64,000 nucleotides of DNA, taken from contig NZ_CP114902.1 in the NCBI RefSeq assembly GCF_027497235.1, positions 2,803,501 through 2,867,500 on the forward strand, written 5' to 3'. The position numbers were made by a program, and so were the translations under genes. The notes under the pieces are model-generated. The model saw only the letters and a program-made list of their open reading frames with translations. It did not search any database and had not been told where the DNA came from. Source of the stretch: Micromonospora sp. WMMD1128. Lineage in GTDB: Bacteria; Actinomycetota; Actinomycetes; Mycobacteriales; Micromonosporaceae. Shown here in pieces: positions 32,912-41,981 of the stretch; the first letter of the stretch is position 1, and the number at the start of each line of letters is the position of its first letter.

Positions 32912-33669
32912 GAACGTGCCGCTTCTCTGATGACGTCGAGGGAGTGTGCCCTGGACAGCGCCTCGCCACGCAGCCGCTCCCAGCGCCGCTCCAGGGTAGC
33001 AATCCCCTCGGCTTTTTCGATGATCTGCGCCTGGGCCTGACTGTCGACGTGCGCGACCCGTCCGCCGTCAGGTAGCTCCGCCAGGGTGAAGGGCCCGCCG
33101 AGCCCCGGATACATGCCGGCCGACAGCGGCACGATGTAGACCTGAACCGCGGACAGCGCGGCACATTCAGCCAGGTGGGTGAGCTGCTCAGCCATCATCG
33201 TCCGGTCATCGCCGGCGGTACGCCCGAGGACGGACTCGTCGATGACGGCGATCAGGAGCGGAGGACGATCCCGGCGCAGGATGGCGTGCCGGGCGATGCG
33301 GGCGGAGGCTAGGCCGGCGATCTCGGCCTCCGACAACGCCTCTCCCGCGAGAGTCGCCCGCGCATAGGAGTCTGTCTGGAACAGACCCGGGATCCAGGCC
33401 AGTTGGAAGGTGCGCAGTGCCGTCGCTTCGCGTTCGATGTCGGCCCACGGGCGGAACCAGGCTGGCTCCCGGCGCTTGAGCGCGTCCGGCCACAACTCGG
33501 CGGCGTCCTTCCCGAGCAGCTCGGCGACCTGGGCGCGGTGCCGGGTCTGCGGAATCCGCCCCTGACTCGCCCATCGGGCCGCGGTCTTCGGGTCGACACC
33601 GACCCGCTCGGCCAGGCTCTCGGCGGTGTGCCCCGCCTCGGACATCGCGGCCACCACGGCTCGGTTCAT
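32902..33669 (-). CDS. XRE regulator with DUF5753 domain
   Basis: A 255-residue protein: HTH at about residues 5-55 (VVAAMSEAGHTAESLAERVG, PKTAARWASQGRIPQTRH), then DUF5753 (about 75-250) with the family signatures FQLAWIPGLFQTDSYARA and EQLTHLAEC. ATG 33669 is chosen for GAGGAGGAC seven bases upstream; in-frame ATGs at 33696 and 33738 lack one. DUF5753 is the presumed ligand- or partner-binding part and DUF397 its partner. Divergent from two small Cys-rich genes. Confidence 0.93.
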   Translation of the reverse strand: MNRAVVAAMSEAGHTAESLAERVGVDPKTAARWASQGRIPQTRHRAQVAELLGKDAAELWPDALKRREPAWFRPWADIEREATALRTFQLAWIPGLFQTDSYARATLAGEALSEAEIAGLASARIARHAILRRDRPPLLIAVIDESVLGRTAGDDRTMMAEQLTHLAECAALSAVQVYIVPLSAGMYPGLGGPFTLAELPDGGRVAHVDSQAQAQIIEKAEGIATLERRWERLRGEALSRAHSLDVIREAARSWA

Positions 33670-33792
33670 CCCTGTGTCCTCCTCGAACATCCCGGCCATC
33701 CCGATGCCATCCTGCAACGCAGTGTGACTGTCCCGCAACGCTCGGCAGGGTTCTGGTGAACGGCGTGTCGGAGCGACGGAGAGGGACGCTTG

Positions 33793-34140
33793 ATGCCGGA
33801 GGAGCAGGCGCGCGGTGAGCGGCCGGACGTACCGACCGGGGAGCCGGACGAATCGTGGACGGTGTCAGCGATGACCGCGCTGCACTCGACGGCGGCACCG
33901 GCCTGGGTCTGCGACGACTGCGGTGCGGACTGGCCGTGTCCGGCGTGGACGTCCGCGCCGACCGACGCTGCGCGGCGGGCGGAGTTGTTGCCGGAGTTCG
34001 TCCGGTTGACCCGGCGGGCGATCCACGACCTGCGCGGCCGTCCCGGCGGACCACAGCCGCCGGAGATCGTCCGGCGGTTCCTGTGGTTCCTGTCGTTGAA
34101 CGACGAGGAGGCGCGGGCGGTCGCGCGGCGGTTGCGATGA
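33793..34140 (+). CDS. Small Cys-rich protein (C-x2-C..WPC motif)
   Basis: A 115-residue protein starting at ATG 33793 with GGAGAGGGA upstream. A central VCDDCGADWPCPAW motif supplies three cysteines for a probable zinc ribbon; the C-terminal half is helical and basic. Its stop overlaps the next ATG (ATGA), giving a coupled pair divergent from the DUF5753 regulator. The same WPC motif occurs in the next protein and, less exactly, in 57520-57852. Function unknown. Confidence 0.75.
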   Translation: MPEEQARGERPDVPTGEPDESWTVSAMTALHSTAAPAWVCDDCGADWPCPAWTSAPTDAARRAELLPEFVRLTRRAIHDLRGRPGGPQPPEIVRRFLWFLSLNDEEARAVARRLR

Positions 34141-34382
34141 GCCGGGGTCGCCGGGAGCACGTCCCGTCGCGGCCGACGTGGCGGTGCCGGGCCTGCGGCA
34201 TCGCCTGGCCCTGCTCGGCGGCGAAGCTGCGGCTGCTGGCCGCCTACCGGGAGGCCCGGCCCGCGCTGTTGATCCACCTGGCCACGCTGTATGTCGAGGC
34301 CGAGGCGGACCGGCCCGCGCCGGACGGTGCGGACCGCTACCGGCGTTTCGTCGGCTGGGCGCGACGCCGGGGCGGGCGGTGA
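34137..34382 (+). CDS. Small Cys-rich protein, partner of the preceding gene
   Basis: An 81-residue protein (start ATG 34137, overlapping the previous stop). WRCRACGIAWPCSAAKLRLL holds a C-x2-C and a following Cys in the same WPC context as its neighbour, followed by a helical part (AAYREARPALLIHLATLYVEA). Database relatives are sometimes mislabelled flavin reductase; nothing here supports that. Probably a DNA- or protein-binding zinc peptide (inference). Confidence 0.72.
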   Translation: MSRGRREHVPSRPTWRCRACGIAWPCSAAKLRLLAAYREARPALLIHLATLYVEAEADRPAPDGADRYRRFVGWARRRGGR

Positions 34383-34411
34383 GCGCCGCCCACCCCGGCT
34401 CACCGAAGCGG

Positions 34412-35647
34412 TCAGCGCCGCCACTTCTGGTTGGCGGTGCCGCCGCACTCCCAGATCTGCAACCGGGTGCCGTCGGCTGAGCTGTTCCCGGTGGCGTCCA
34501 GGCACTTGTTGGCCTGCGGGTTGACGATGTCGCCCGCGGCGCTGAACACCCACTTCTGCGCGCCGGTGCCGTTGCAGTCGTAGAGCTGCACCTTGGCGCC
34601 GTTGGCGGTCGACCCGGAGGCCACGTCGAGGCACTTGCCGAGCGCGCGCACCGAGCCGTCCGCGTTCCAGGTCCAACGCTGCGCGGCGGTGCCGTTGCAG
34701 GTCCAGAGTTGCACGGCGGTGCCGTTGGCGGTGGCGGCGCTGGCCACGTCGACGCACTTGTTGCCGTACCCGACGATCTGACCGCCGGTGCCCCCGCCGC
34801 CGTTGTCCCAAGCCTGCACCCGGACGTAGTCGATGGTCATGGTCTGCGGGAACGTGGTGGCGCCGTCCGGCGAGCCGGGCCAGTTGCCGCCGACCGCGAC
34901 GTTCATGATCATGAAGAACGGGTGGTCGAAGACCCAGCGGTTGCCGCCCGCGTCGGCCGGCGTCTTGCGGGAGTACGCCACACCGTCGAGATACCAGGTG
35001 ATCGAGTCCGGGGCCCAGTCGACGGCGAACGTGTGGAACGCGTCGGCGAGCGCCTGGCCGTTCGGCAGCGAGGTGGACGCGCCGATGCCGTTGCCGCCGG
35101 AGTAGCCGGGACCGTGCAGCGTGCCCCACACCGTGGACGGCGCGTAGCCGACGTTCTCCATGATGTCGATCTCGCCGCTGTTGGGCCACGGGTTGCTGCC
35201 GATGTCGTTGCCGAGCATCCAGAACGCCGGCCACAGCCCCTGCCCGCGCGGGATCTTGATGCGGGCCTCGAACCGGCCGTACGCCTGGGCGAACGTGCCG
35301 TTGGTGAGCAGCCGGGCCGACGTGTACTGGCAGCTTCCGTACCAGCAGGAGTAGCCGGACGGGTTTTCCTTGCGGGCGGTGATGACCAGGTTGCCGTTGC
35401 CGTCGAGCGCGGCGTTGCGGGTGCTGTTGGTGTAGTACTGCAACTCGTTGTTGCCCCAACCGCCGCCGCCGATGTCGTAACGCCACTTGCTCGCGTCGGG
35501 GGCGGCGCCGGCCGGGCCGTTGAAGTCGTCGGACCAGGTGACCGCGCCGGGGGCGGCCACCGCTGGGGTGCTCGGGACGGTGGTGAGGGCGGCCGTGAGG
35601 CCGACCGCCGCCATCGCCAGGGCGGCGACGCTACGGATGCTGCGCAC
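34412..35647 (-). CDS. Secreted GH16 beta-glucanase with ricin-type (CBM13) domain
   Basis: A 411-residue exported glycoside hydrolase. Signal peptide about residues 1-32 (AVA/APG cleavage). The GH16 domain (about 35-280) has the catalytic signature GEIDIMEN with both acid residues. After a GGGG linker, residues about 290-411 are a ricin-type beta-trefoil with three QxW repeats (AQRWTW, AQKWVF, NQKWRR). It probably cleaves beta-1,3 or mixed-link glucans such as laminarin or fungal wall. GTG 35647 has AGGAGGCACC upstream. Likely induced by substrate, but no operator was identified. Confidence 0.93.
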   Translation of the reverse strand: MRSIRSVAALAMAAVGLTAALTTVPSTPAVAAPGAVTWSDDFNGPAGAAPDASKWRYDIGGGGWGNNELQYYTNSTRNAALDGNGNLVITARKENPSGYSCWYGSCQYTSARLLTNGTFAQAYGRFEARIKIPRGQGLWPAFWMLGNDIGSNPWPNSGEIDIMENVGYAPSTVWGTLHGPGYSGGNGIGASTSLPNGQALADAFHTFAVDWAPDSITWYLDGVAYSRKTPADAGGNRWVFDHPFFMIMNVAVGGNWPGSPDGATTFPQTMTIDYVRVQAWDNGGGGTGGQIVGYGNKCVDVASAATANGTAVQLWTCNGTAAQRWTWNADGSVRALGKCLDVASGSTANGAKVQLYDCNGTGAQKWVFSAAGDIVNPQANKCLDATGNSSADGTRLQIWECGGTANQKWRR

Positions 35648-35765
35648 GGGGTGCCTCCTGCGGTGGTGGGGGTCGCTCACCGTCCGGTCGGCCGGCCCCG
35701 CGCCGGAACGGTAAACAAACTTCAAAGATAGTCTTCGATGAAGGTATGAACGAAGTCGTCCACTG

Positions 35766-37046
35766 TCAAGAGACCGCTTCCCGCCGATCCCGTTCCGGTT
35801 CGGGCTGACGCACCTGCGGCGGTGGCGGCGGCCGGCGCATCGTGCGCCACGGACCGCCCAGCAGCGGCGTGAGCACCACCAGCAGGTAGCAGGCGCCGAT
35901 GGTGACGAGCGTGGACGTGGTGCCGAACCGGTCGGCGGCCAGCCCGGCACCGAGCGCGCCCACGGGCATGGCGGCCCAGGCGCCCGCGCCGATCACCCCG
36001 TAAACCCGGGCCCGCATCCCGGCCGGCACCCGTTCCAGTTCCACCGCGCCCATCAGCGGGTTGAGCGCGCCGGCGGCCAACCCGGCCACCGCGACGACCG
36101 CGACCACCACCGGCAGCGGCGGCGCGGCGGCCAGCGCCCACAGCGGCGGCGCGCCGCACACCGCGTACGCGGTGACGAACGTGGCCCGGCGGGGCAGCCG
36201 GTGCCCGATCGCGCTGAACACCAGCGAGCCGACGAGCGCGCCGCCGCCCATGACGCCGACAAGCAGGCCGAACGCGGCAGGTCCGCCCAGATCGCGGTTG
36301 GCGACGACCGGCAGGAGCACGTTGCTCTTGGCCGCGTCGAAGAGGTTCGTGACCAGCACCAGCAGCACCATGGCGCGCAACAGCGGCTCCCGGACCAGGA
36401 AGCGCAGCCCGGCGGCGAACTGACGCCAGTAGCCGCCGGCCTCCGCCTCGTCGTCCTCGGTGGACGGGCGCAGGCCGCGTGGCACCAGCAGCGTCACCGC
36501 AAGCGCCGAGACGGCGAACGTCGCCGCGTCCACGGCCAGCACCGGCAGCGCGCCGAGCAGGCCGACAAGCAGGCCGGCCACCGGCGCGCCGATCATCCGG
36601 GCGCCGCGCGAGGTGGCCTCCGCCCAACCGATCGCCCGTTCGATCGGCACCCCGGCCACGGCCGCCGCCTCCGGCAGCAGCGCGGTGCGGGCGGTCTGCC
36701 CCGGGGTGTCCAGCAGCCCGCTGACGAAGACCAGCGCCAGCAACGCCGGGAACGGCAGGCCGACCGTGGCGTGCAGCACCGGCACGGCGGCGACGGTCAC
36801 GCCGGAGACCACGTCGGCAAGCACGCTCGACCGGCGGTAGCCGATCCGGTCGACGAGCACGCCGCCGAACGCGCCACCCAGCACCACCGGCGCGGTGGCG
36901 AACGCGCCGGCCAGCCCGGTGGCCGCCGGTGAACCGGTCTCGGCCAGCACGTAGAGCGGCAACGCGATGAGCGTCAGCACGTTGCCGGTCAGCGAGACGG
37001 CGTGCCCGATCAGCAGCCCGGCCAACGGCCGGCGGTCGCGGGTCAC
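35766..37046 (-). CDS. MFS transporter (EntS-like, DHA3 group)
   Basis: A 426-residue major-facilitator protein with about 12 transmembrane helices. GGVLVDRIGYRRSSVLAD is the loop 2-3 motif A of drug/siderophore exporters. GTG 37046 overlaps the ArsR-family regulator's stop by 4 bp, so it is controlled by that regulator's promoter. It probably exports a toxic or secreted small molecule; substrate unknown. Confidence 0.92.
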   Translation of the reverse strand: MTRDRRPLAGLLIGHAVSLTGNVLTLIALPLYVLAETGSPAATGLAGAFATAPVVLGGAFGGVLVDRIGYRRSSVLADVVSGVTVAAVPVLHATVGLPFPALLALVFVSGLLDTPGQTARTALLPEAAAVAGVPIERAIGWAEATSRGARMIGAPVAGLLVGLLGALPVLAVDAATFAVSALAVTLLVPRGLRPSTEDDEAEAGGYWRQFAAGLRFLVREPLLRAMVLLVLVTNLFDAAKSNVLLPVVANRDLGGPAAFGLLVGVMGGGALVGSLVFSAIGHRLPRRATFVTAYAVCGAPPLWALAAAPPLPVVVAVVAVAGLAAGALNPLMGAVELERVPAGMRARVYGVIGAGAWAAMPVGALGAGLAADRFGTTSTLVTIGACYLLVVLTPLLGGPWRTMRRPPPPPQVRQPEPERDRREAVS

Positions 37047-37618
37047 TGCGGCCCCCGGTATGCCTGCCAGATCAGCGTGACCATTTCCGCGCCGGGCCGG
37101 CCGGGCGCCCCGCGCCGGTGCCAACGCCGGCCCAGCTCGGACAGCTCGTCGCGCAACTCACCCAACTCGTCGGGGGTCAGGTGCAGCACCGTGTCGCTGC
37201 TCGTGGTGCCACGCACCCAGGCCAGGTCGAGGCTCGCCTCGGACTCCAGATAGGCCTGGTAGCGGGCCACGTAGCGCTCCATCGCGGCCCGCCGCAGCAG
37301 ACTGCCGGCGAGTTGCTGCTCCGGGTCGTCGAGCAACTCGACCGGATCCCAGTCGGTGGTGGCGTGCGCCGCCCGCCACCACCGCTCCCGGCGGTTGCGG
37401 GCCAGGTCGGGGGCCTCGGCCACGAAGCCGTGCTCGGCCAGCTTGCCGATGTGCCAGCTCACCGAGCCGACCGCCTCGCCGACGCGCTCGCTCAGCATCC
37501 CCACCGTCTGCGGGCCGCGCAGCCGCAGCTCGCCGAGCAACCGCAACCGGGTGGGGTGGGCCAACGCCCGCATGGCACGGGGGTCGGTCAGGTGCACGTG
37601 GTTCGGCTCGTCCGCCAT
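37043..37618 (-). CDS. ArsR-family winged-helix regulator
   Basis: A 191-residue regulator: winged helix at residues about 12-85 (RALAHPTRLRLLGELRLRGP, SVSWHIGKLAEHGFV), with a C-terminal extension of unknown sensing role and no obvious metal-binding Cys motif. First gene of an operon with an MFS exporter. ATG 37618 starts 6 nt after TAGCCT and the promoter's -35 is overlaid by the palindrome ACAAGGCTCCTTGT, the likely operator for its own autorepression. Confidence 0.92.
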   Translation of the reverse strand: MADEPNHVHLTDPRAMRALAHPTRLRLLGELRLRGPQTVGMLSERVGEAVGSVSWHIGKLAEHGFVAEAPDLARNRRERWWRAAHATTDWDPVELLDDPEQQLAGSLLRRAAMERYVARYQAYLESEASLDLAWVRGTTSSDTVLHLTPDELGELRDELSELGRRWHRRGAPGRPGAEMVTLIWQAYRGPQ

Positions 37619-37624
37619 GCCGCC

Positions 37625-37663
37625 AGGCTAGACCGACAAGAAGGGAAGTACAAGGCTCCTTGT
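37625..37663 (-). promoter_or_regulatory. ArsR-MFS promoter with overlapping operator palindrome
   Basis: Minus strand TTGTAC (37653-37648), 17-bp spacer, TAGCCT (37630-37625), 6 nt before ATG 37618. The perfect palindrome ACAAGG-CT-CCTTGT (37650-37663) covers the -35, well placed for repression. Confidence 0.65.
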
Positions 37664-37666
37664 GCG

Positions 37667-38104
37667 TCAGTCGAGGCAGAACTCGTTGCCCTCCGGATCG
37701 GCCAGCACCAGGTGACCGGCGTCGAGCGGGGGAGCGGGCTCGTGGCGCCCGACGCGGATGGCGCCGCGCGCGACGAGCCGGTCGGCCGCCGCCTCCAGCG
37801 CCGCCATCCGGGCGTCGCCGGTCAGCCCGGGCGCGGCCCGCACGTCGAGGTGCACCCGGTTCTTGCCCCGCTTCGGCTCGGGCACCCGCTGGAAGAACAG
37901 CCGTGGTCCGGCGCCCTCGGGGTCGACCACGGCCGAGGCGTCGTTGTGCCGCTCCACCGGTACGCCAAACGCGGTGAGCGCCTGCTCCCACGAGTCGAAG
38001 CCCTCGGGTGGGCCCTGGACCTGGTAGCCGAGGGCCTCGGCCCAGAACGCCGCCAGCGTGGCCGGGTCGGCGCAGTCGAAGGTGAATTGCACGTCGCGGG
38101 CCAT
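37667..38104 (-). CDS. VOC family protein (glyoxalase/dioxygenase fold)
   Basis: A 145-residue vicinal-oxygen-chelate protein with paired beta-alpha-beta modules: VQFTFDCADPATLAAFWAEA and NRVHLDVRAAPGL, ending LADPEGNEFCLD. This is the glyoxalase-like domain common as small-molecule binding or isomerase proteins in actinomycetes. GAAGGAGAG precedes ATG 38104. Substrate unknown. Confidence 0.93.
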   Translation of the reverse strand: MARDVQFTFDCADPATLAAFWAEALGYQVQGPPEGFDSWEQALTAFGVPVERHNDASAVVDPEGAGPRLFFQRVPEPKRGKNRVHLDVRAAPGLTGDARMAALEAAADRLVARGAIRVGRHEPAPPLDAGHLVLADPEGNEFCLD

Positions 38105-38181
38105 CTCGGCTCTCCTTCGGTCGGGTCCCGGCCAGCCTGCCCCAGACAGCGGTCAGGCGCTGTCCGCGACCCGCGGGAAGG

Positions 38182-38658
38182 TCAGGCCCGCCCCTTGAGC
38201 CGGCGGCCCATCTCCCGGGCGATCTCCCGCTTGGCGTCCCGCTCGGCGAGCGCCTGGCGCTTGTCGTACGAGCGGCGGCCCCGGGCCAGGCCCAACTCCA
38301 CCTTGGCCCAGCCGTCGGCGAAATACATCGACAGCGGCACCAGCGTGACCCCGCCGTCGCGCAGCCTCTCCAGGATCCGGGCGATCTCCACCCGGTGCAG
38401 CAGCAGCTTGCGGGTGCGCCGGGGCGCGTGGTTGGTCCAGGTGCCGAAGCCGTACTCGGCGATGTGCAGCCCGTAGAGCCAGATCTCGCCGTCGCGTTCC
38501 TGGGCGAACGCGTCGACGAGCGACACCCGCCCCTCGCGCAGCGACTTCACCTCGGTGCCGGCCAGCACGATGCCCGTCTCGTAGGTCTTGAGGACGTCGT
38601 AGTCGTGCCGTGCCTTCTTGTTCGAGGCGATCAGCTTGCGCCCGTTCTCCCTGGCCAC
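38182..38658 (-). CDS. smpB: SsrA-binding protein SmpB
   Basis: A 158-residue protein that binds tmRNA and brings it to stalled ribosomes for trans-translation. Signatures: [53 protein letters not shown], and the C-terminal basic tail [23 protein letters not shown] 38658 gives the family's usual N-terminus ([15 protein letters not shown]) and starts 6 nt after TATCGT (38670-38665), so the mRNA is probably leaderless. The ssrA gene itself was not found in the window. Confidence 0.97.
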   Translation of the reverse strand: MARENGRKLIASNKKARHDYDVLKTYETGIVLAGTEVKSLREGRVSLVDAFAQERDGEIWLYGLHIAEYGFGTWTNHAPRRTRKLLLHRVEIARILERLRDGGVTLVPLSMYFADGWAKVELGLARGRRSYDKRQALAERDAKREIAREMGRRLKGRA

Positions 38659-38691
38659 CCCCGCACGATACCCGCGCCCCCGGACCCCCGA

Positions 38692-38743
38692 ATTCCCGGA
38701 GAGAGTGCCGGTCCGGGCCGGCGTGGCCACTGTTTCCGGGAAT
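38692..38743. repeat. Inverted repeat ATTCCCGGA between smpB and the dehydrogenase gene
   Basis: Left arm ATTCCCGGAGAGAGTGCC and right arm GGCCACTGTTTCCGGGAAT pair with a few mismatches around a GC-rich centre. It lies upstream of both divergent genes; could be a dispersed element or an operator. Confidence 0.6.
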
Positions 38744-38821
38744 GAGCGCGCGGGTGCGGTGACGGGGAGTTGGGTAGGGAGTGGGGGTGGCGGTTCGGAC
38801 GGTGACGGAGGGGAGCGGCGG

Positions 38822-39694
38822 ATGACACGGGTGGCGGTGCTCGGGCTCGGCGGCATGGGTACGCCGATGGCGGCGAACCTGATCCGGGCCGGACTGGACA
38901 CGGTGGTGTGGAACCGGCGTACCGACCGGGCCCGCGCGCTCCGGGACCACGGCGCCGAGGTCGCCGCCGATCCGGCCGAGGCGGTCCGCCGGGCCGACGT
39001 GGCGGTGACCATGGTGACCGACGCGGGCGCGGTCCGTGCCGTCGCGGTCGACCAGGGCATGCTCGCCGCCCTGCCGGACGGCGCGGTGTGGGCGCAGATG
39101 AGCACCGTCGGCGTCGCCGAGACGCAGCGCCTGGTCGAGCTGGTCGCCGCCGAGCGACCCGACGTCACGTTCGTGGACGCGCCGGTGGCCGGCAGCCGGG
39201 GCCCGGCCGAGCAGGGGAAGCTGACCGTCCTCGCGTCCGGCCCCGAGCAGGTCCGCGACCGGGTCGCCCCGGTCTTCGACGCGGTCGGGCAGCGGACGCT
39301 CTGGCTGGGCCCGGCCGGCGCCGGTTCGCGGCTCAAACTCGTCAACAACCTGCTGCTCGCGTTCGTCAACGAGGGCGTCGCCGCCGCGATGGCGCTCGCC
39401 GACACGCTCGGCCTGGACCGCGACACCGTGCGGCAGGCGTTCGACGGCAGCCCGCTCGTCTCGCCGTGGGCGGCGGAGAAGCTGGCGCGGGTCGCCCGCG
39501 ACGAGCACGGCCCGCAATACTCGCTCGCGCTGGCGCTCAAGGACGTCGAGCTGGCGCTGCGCGAGGCGCCGACGGGCAGCTTCCCGGCCGCCGAGGCGCT
39601 TGCCGCCGAGTGGCGCGACGCGGTGGGCCGGGGGCTCGGCGGCGACGACCTGACCGTGGTCACCCGGCTGCTGGGGCCCGGCGCGGCCCGCTGA
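38822..39694 (+). CDS. Beta-hydroxyacid dehydrogenase family oxidoreductase
   Basis: A 290-residue NAD(P)-dependent enzyme of the 3-hydroxyisobutyrate / 6-phosphogluconate dehydrogenase-like family. [20 protein letters not shown] is the Rossmann motif (residues 4-23), [16 protein letters not shown] is the substrate-binding signature, and [17 protein letters not shown] carries the catalytic Lys. Start ATG 38822 is preceded by GGAGGGGAG. Relatives include glyoxylate/succinic semialdehyde reductases and imine reductases, so the substrate is open. Confidence 0.93.
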   Translation: MTRVAVLGLGGMGTPMAANLIRAGLDTVVWNRRTDRARALRDHGAEVAADPAEAVRRADVAVTMVTDAGAVRAVAVDQGMLAALPDGAVWAQMSTVGVAETQRLVELVAAERPDVTFVDAPVAGSRGPAEQGKLTVLASGPEQVRDRVAPVFDAVGQRTLWLGPAGAGSRLKLVNNLLLAFVNEGVAAAMALADTLGLDRDTVRQAFDGSPLVSPWAAEKLARVARDEHGPQYSLALALKDVELALREAPTGSFPAAEALAAEWRDAVGRGLGGDDLTVVTRLLGPGAAR

Positions 39695-39769
39695 CCACCC
39701 GGCTTCCGACGGTGGCCGGACCGGGACCCGCCGCCGCGCGGGCGGCGCCGCGCACCGCCGCCCCGCCGG

Positions 39770-40405
39770 TCAGGCGGGCACCGCCTCCGGCTCCCGGTCC
39801 GCGCCGACGCGGTCGGCCACCCAGCCGGTGACGATCAGCAGCAGCGCCGCACCGTAGGTGCCCATCACCAGCAGACCCGCGCCGGGCAGCTCCGTGCCGG
39901 CCGCGCCCACGCCGATGAGCAGGTCGGAGACGAGGAAGCACGCGCCGCCGGCGGCGACCCGCGCCGACACGCCGGTCGCGGCGGCGGCCATCAGGCACAG
40001 CGCCAGGCTGTAGCCGAGCACCGGCAGCCGTAACGGCCCCAGCGCGCCCCACAGCAGCGCGTTCCCGGCGGCCCAGGCGAGCAGGTAGCCGCCCCACGCC
40101 ACGGCCGTCGGTCGCCCCCGATCCAGGAAACCGGTGAGGAACGCGAGCTGCGCGATCAGGAAGAACCCCATCCCGAGCAGGAACGCGGCCCGTCCCGGCA
40201 CGAGCAGGGCCACGTCGCCGGCGGTGGCCGCGACCAGGCCGGCGGCCACCGCGTCCAGCCGGCGTCGGTGCGCGATGAGGTACGCCAGCAGCACCGGCGC
40301 CAGCAGCGGCTTGGCCAGCCACTGGAGCAGTGTCGAGTCGAGCGCGACGCCGACCAGCTCGACCGCGGCGACGACGCCGAACAGGGTGAGCCAGGAGCGC
40401 CTCAC
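39770..40405 (-). CDS. YhhN/TMEM86-family protein (lysoplasmalogenase-like)
   Basis: A 211-residue integral membrane protein with about seven to eight helices. The block [20 protein letters not shown] and the following [16 protein letters not shown] match YhhN/TMEM86, whose characterised members hydrolyse the vinyl-ether bond of lysoplasmalogens. GTG 40405 overlaps the stop of the hydroxylase gene by 4 bp. Last gene of the GntR / AGMO-like / YhhN operon, which strengthens an ether-lipid role. Confidence 0.9.
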   Translation of the reverse strand: MRRSWLTLFGVVAAVELVGVALDSTLLQWLAKPLLAPVLLAYLIAHRRRLDAVAAGLVAATAGDVALLVPGRAAFLLGMGFFLIAQLAFLTGFLDRGRPTAVAWGGYLLAWAAGNALLWGALGPLRLPVLGYSLALCLMAAAATGVSARVAAGGACFLVSDLLIGVGAAGTELPGAGLLVMGTYGAALLLIVTGWVADRVGADREPEAVPA

Positions 40406-41229
40406 CGGACCGGCTGCCAGCCGGGGCGGCCCAGCAGGTAGCCGAGTCGGTGCCGCCAGCAGGTGGCCCGGCGTACGTCGGAGAAGATCGCGGCGAATTC
40501 GTGGGTGGCCACCCGCAGCGGGTTGTAGGTCTGGATGTTCTTCGTCAGCCCGTAGCGCGCCGCGGCCCGCTCCGGCGCGAAGCTGCCGAACACCCGGTCC
40601 CAGACGATCAGGATGCCGCCGTAGTTGCGGTCCAGGTATTCGGTGTTCGAGCCGTGGTGCACCCGGTGGTGCGACGGCGTGTTGAAGATCCACTCGATCG
40701 GCCGGGGTAGCCGGCCCACCCGCTCGGTGTGCAGGAAGAACTGGTAGAGCAGGCTGATCGACTGCTGAAGGAAGATCATCCACGGCGGAATGCCGAGCAG
40801 CGCCAGCGGCAGCCAGAACGGCAGCGAGGTCATCGGCGTCCAGCTCTGCCGCAGCGCGGTGGACAGGTTGTAGTGGACGCTGGAGTGGTGCACCACGTGG
40901 CTCGCCCAGAGCACGCGCACCTCGTGGTGCGACCGGTGGAACCAGTAGTAGGCCAGGTCGTCGGCGAAGAAGACGATCGCCCAGGTCCACCAGTCGCCGG
41001 GGGACAGGTGCACCGGCGCGACCGTCCACAGCGCCGCGTAGAGCCCGACCGTGAGCAGTTTCCACGGCACGCCGACGAGCTGGCTGCCCAGCCCCATGGA
41101 CAGGCTGGTGGCGGTGTCACGCAGCTCGTAGCCGCGCTCGTCGTCGTCGGGCAGGAAGCGGTAGGAGGCCGCCTCGATGACGATCAGCAGCAGGAACGCC
41201 GGGACGGCGTACAGCACAGCGGGGATCAT
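40402..41229 (-). CDS. Fatty acid hydroxylase superfamily protein, alkylglycerol-monooxygenase-like
   Basis: A 275-residue membrane di-iron enzyme with at least four transmembrane helices. The histidine boxes are HRSHH, HVVHHSS and HHRVHHG. The regions HHSSVHYNLSTALRQS, LLYQFFLHTE and FNTPSHHRVHHG followed by NYGGILIVWDRVFGSF are much closer to human alkylglycerol monooxygenase (AGMO/TMEM195) than to sterol desaturases. AGMO cleaves the ether bond of alkylglycerols using tetrahydrobiopterin. The start overlaps the GntR stop (ATGA) and the end overlaps YhhN's start. The exact substrate is inferred. Confidence 0.9.
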   Translation of the reverse strand: MIPAVLYAVPAFLLLIVIEAASYRFLPDDDERGYELRDTATSLSMGLGSQLVGVPWKLLTVGLYAALWTVAPVHLSPGDWWTWAIVFFADDLAYYWFHRSHHEVRVLWASHVVHHSSVHYNLSTALRQSWTPMTSLPFWLPLALLGIPPWMIFLQQSISLLYQFFLHTERVGRLPRPIEWIFNTPSHHRVHHGSNTEYLDRNYGGILIVWDRVFGSFAPERAAARYGLTKNIQTYNPLRVATHEFAAIFSDVRRATCWRHRLGYLLGRPGWQPVR

Positions 41230-41945
41230 GCGCGCGCTTCCCTTCCGGGGGTGGGGGTGGTGACCGGGGCGGTCAGCAACGTCCGGGCCTGCCGGGCCGC
41301 CGCCGCGCCCTGGCCGGAGGCGATCGCGGCGGCGAGGCTGCGGTGGCCGGCCACGTCGAGCAGTTCGGCGGTGCGGGCGTCCGGGGGCACGTCGCCGACC
41401 GCGAACGTGCCGGCCACCAGGCTGTTGAAGGCGAGCTGGTAGGCGGTGTTGCCGCTGCCGCGCACCACCAGCCGCCAGATGCGGATGTTCGCTTCGGCCA
41501 TCCGGTCCAGGTCCGGCGCGAGCGCGCCGTACTCCTCGGCGGCCCGGACCAGCGCGGCGCCGGTCGCCGCGTCGCCGCGCTCGGCGCAGAGCCGGGCCGC
41601 GTCGGTCCCGACGCAGGCCCGCATCTCCAGCATGTCGCGGACCAGCGTCTCGACCGGGAGTACGTCGCCGGAGCGCGCCAGCGCCAGCGCCAGGTCGAGC
41701 CCGGCGTGCACCCGCCAGTCGAGCACCCGGGTGGCGCCGCCCTGACTGACCCGGACCAGGCCGAGCTGTTGCAACCGGCGCAGCGCCTCCCGGACCGCGT
41801 GCCGGTTGACCGCGAACGCGGCGGCCAGCTCGCGCTCGCCGGGCAGTGTCTCGTCCGGCTGGTGGCGACCGGCGACGATCGCGTCGCGGAGTTGGCCGAA
41901 GACGTGGTCGGAGACCGAGGCGCGGGGCGCGGGGACGAAGGCCAT
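41226..41945 (-). CDS. GntR/FadR-family regulator
   Basis: A 239-residue regulator: winged helix at about residues 8-75 (HVFGQLRDAIVAGRHQPDET, GERELAAAFAVNRHAVREAL, GLVRVSQGGATRVL) and a C-terminal FCD-type effector domain (about 90-225; LVRDMLEMRACVGTDAA). First gene of a three-gene operon overlapping the AGMO-like gene by 3 bp. ATG 41945 was chosen because it directly precedes the conserved domain; ATG 41969 is possible. A TNGTNNNACNA palindrome upstream (41982-41996) fits autoregulation. Confidence 0.92.
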   Translation of the reverse strand: MAFVPAPRASVSDHVFGQLRDAIVAGRHQPDETLPGERELAAAFAVNRHAVREALRRLQQLGLVRVSQGGATRVLDWRVHAGLDLALALARSGDVLPVETLVRDMLEMRACVGTDAARLCAERGDAATGAALVRAAEEYGALAPDLDRMAEANIRIWRLVVRGSGNTAYQLAFNSLVAGTFAVGDVPPDARTAELLDVAGHRSLAAAIASGQGAAAARQARTLLTAPVTTPTPGREARA

Positions 41946-41981
41946 GGCCAGCAGTGTGGCCCCGAACACATCAACCCGTCA

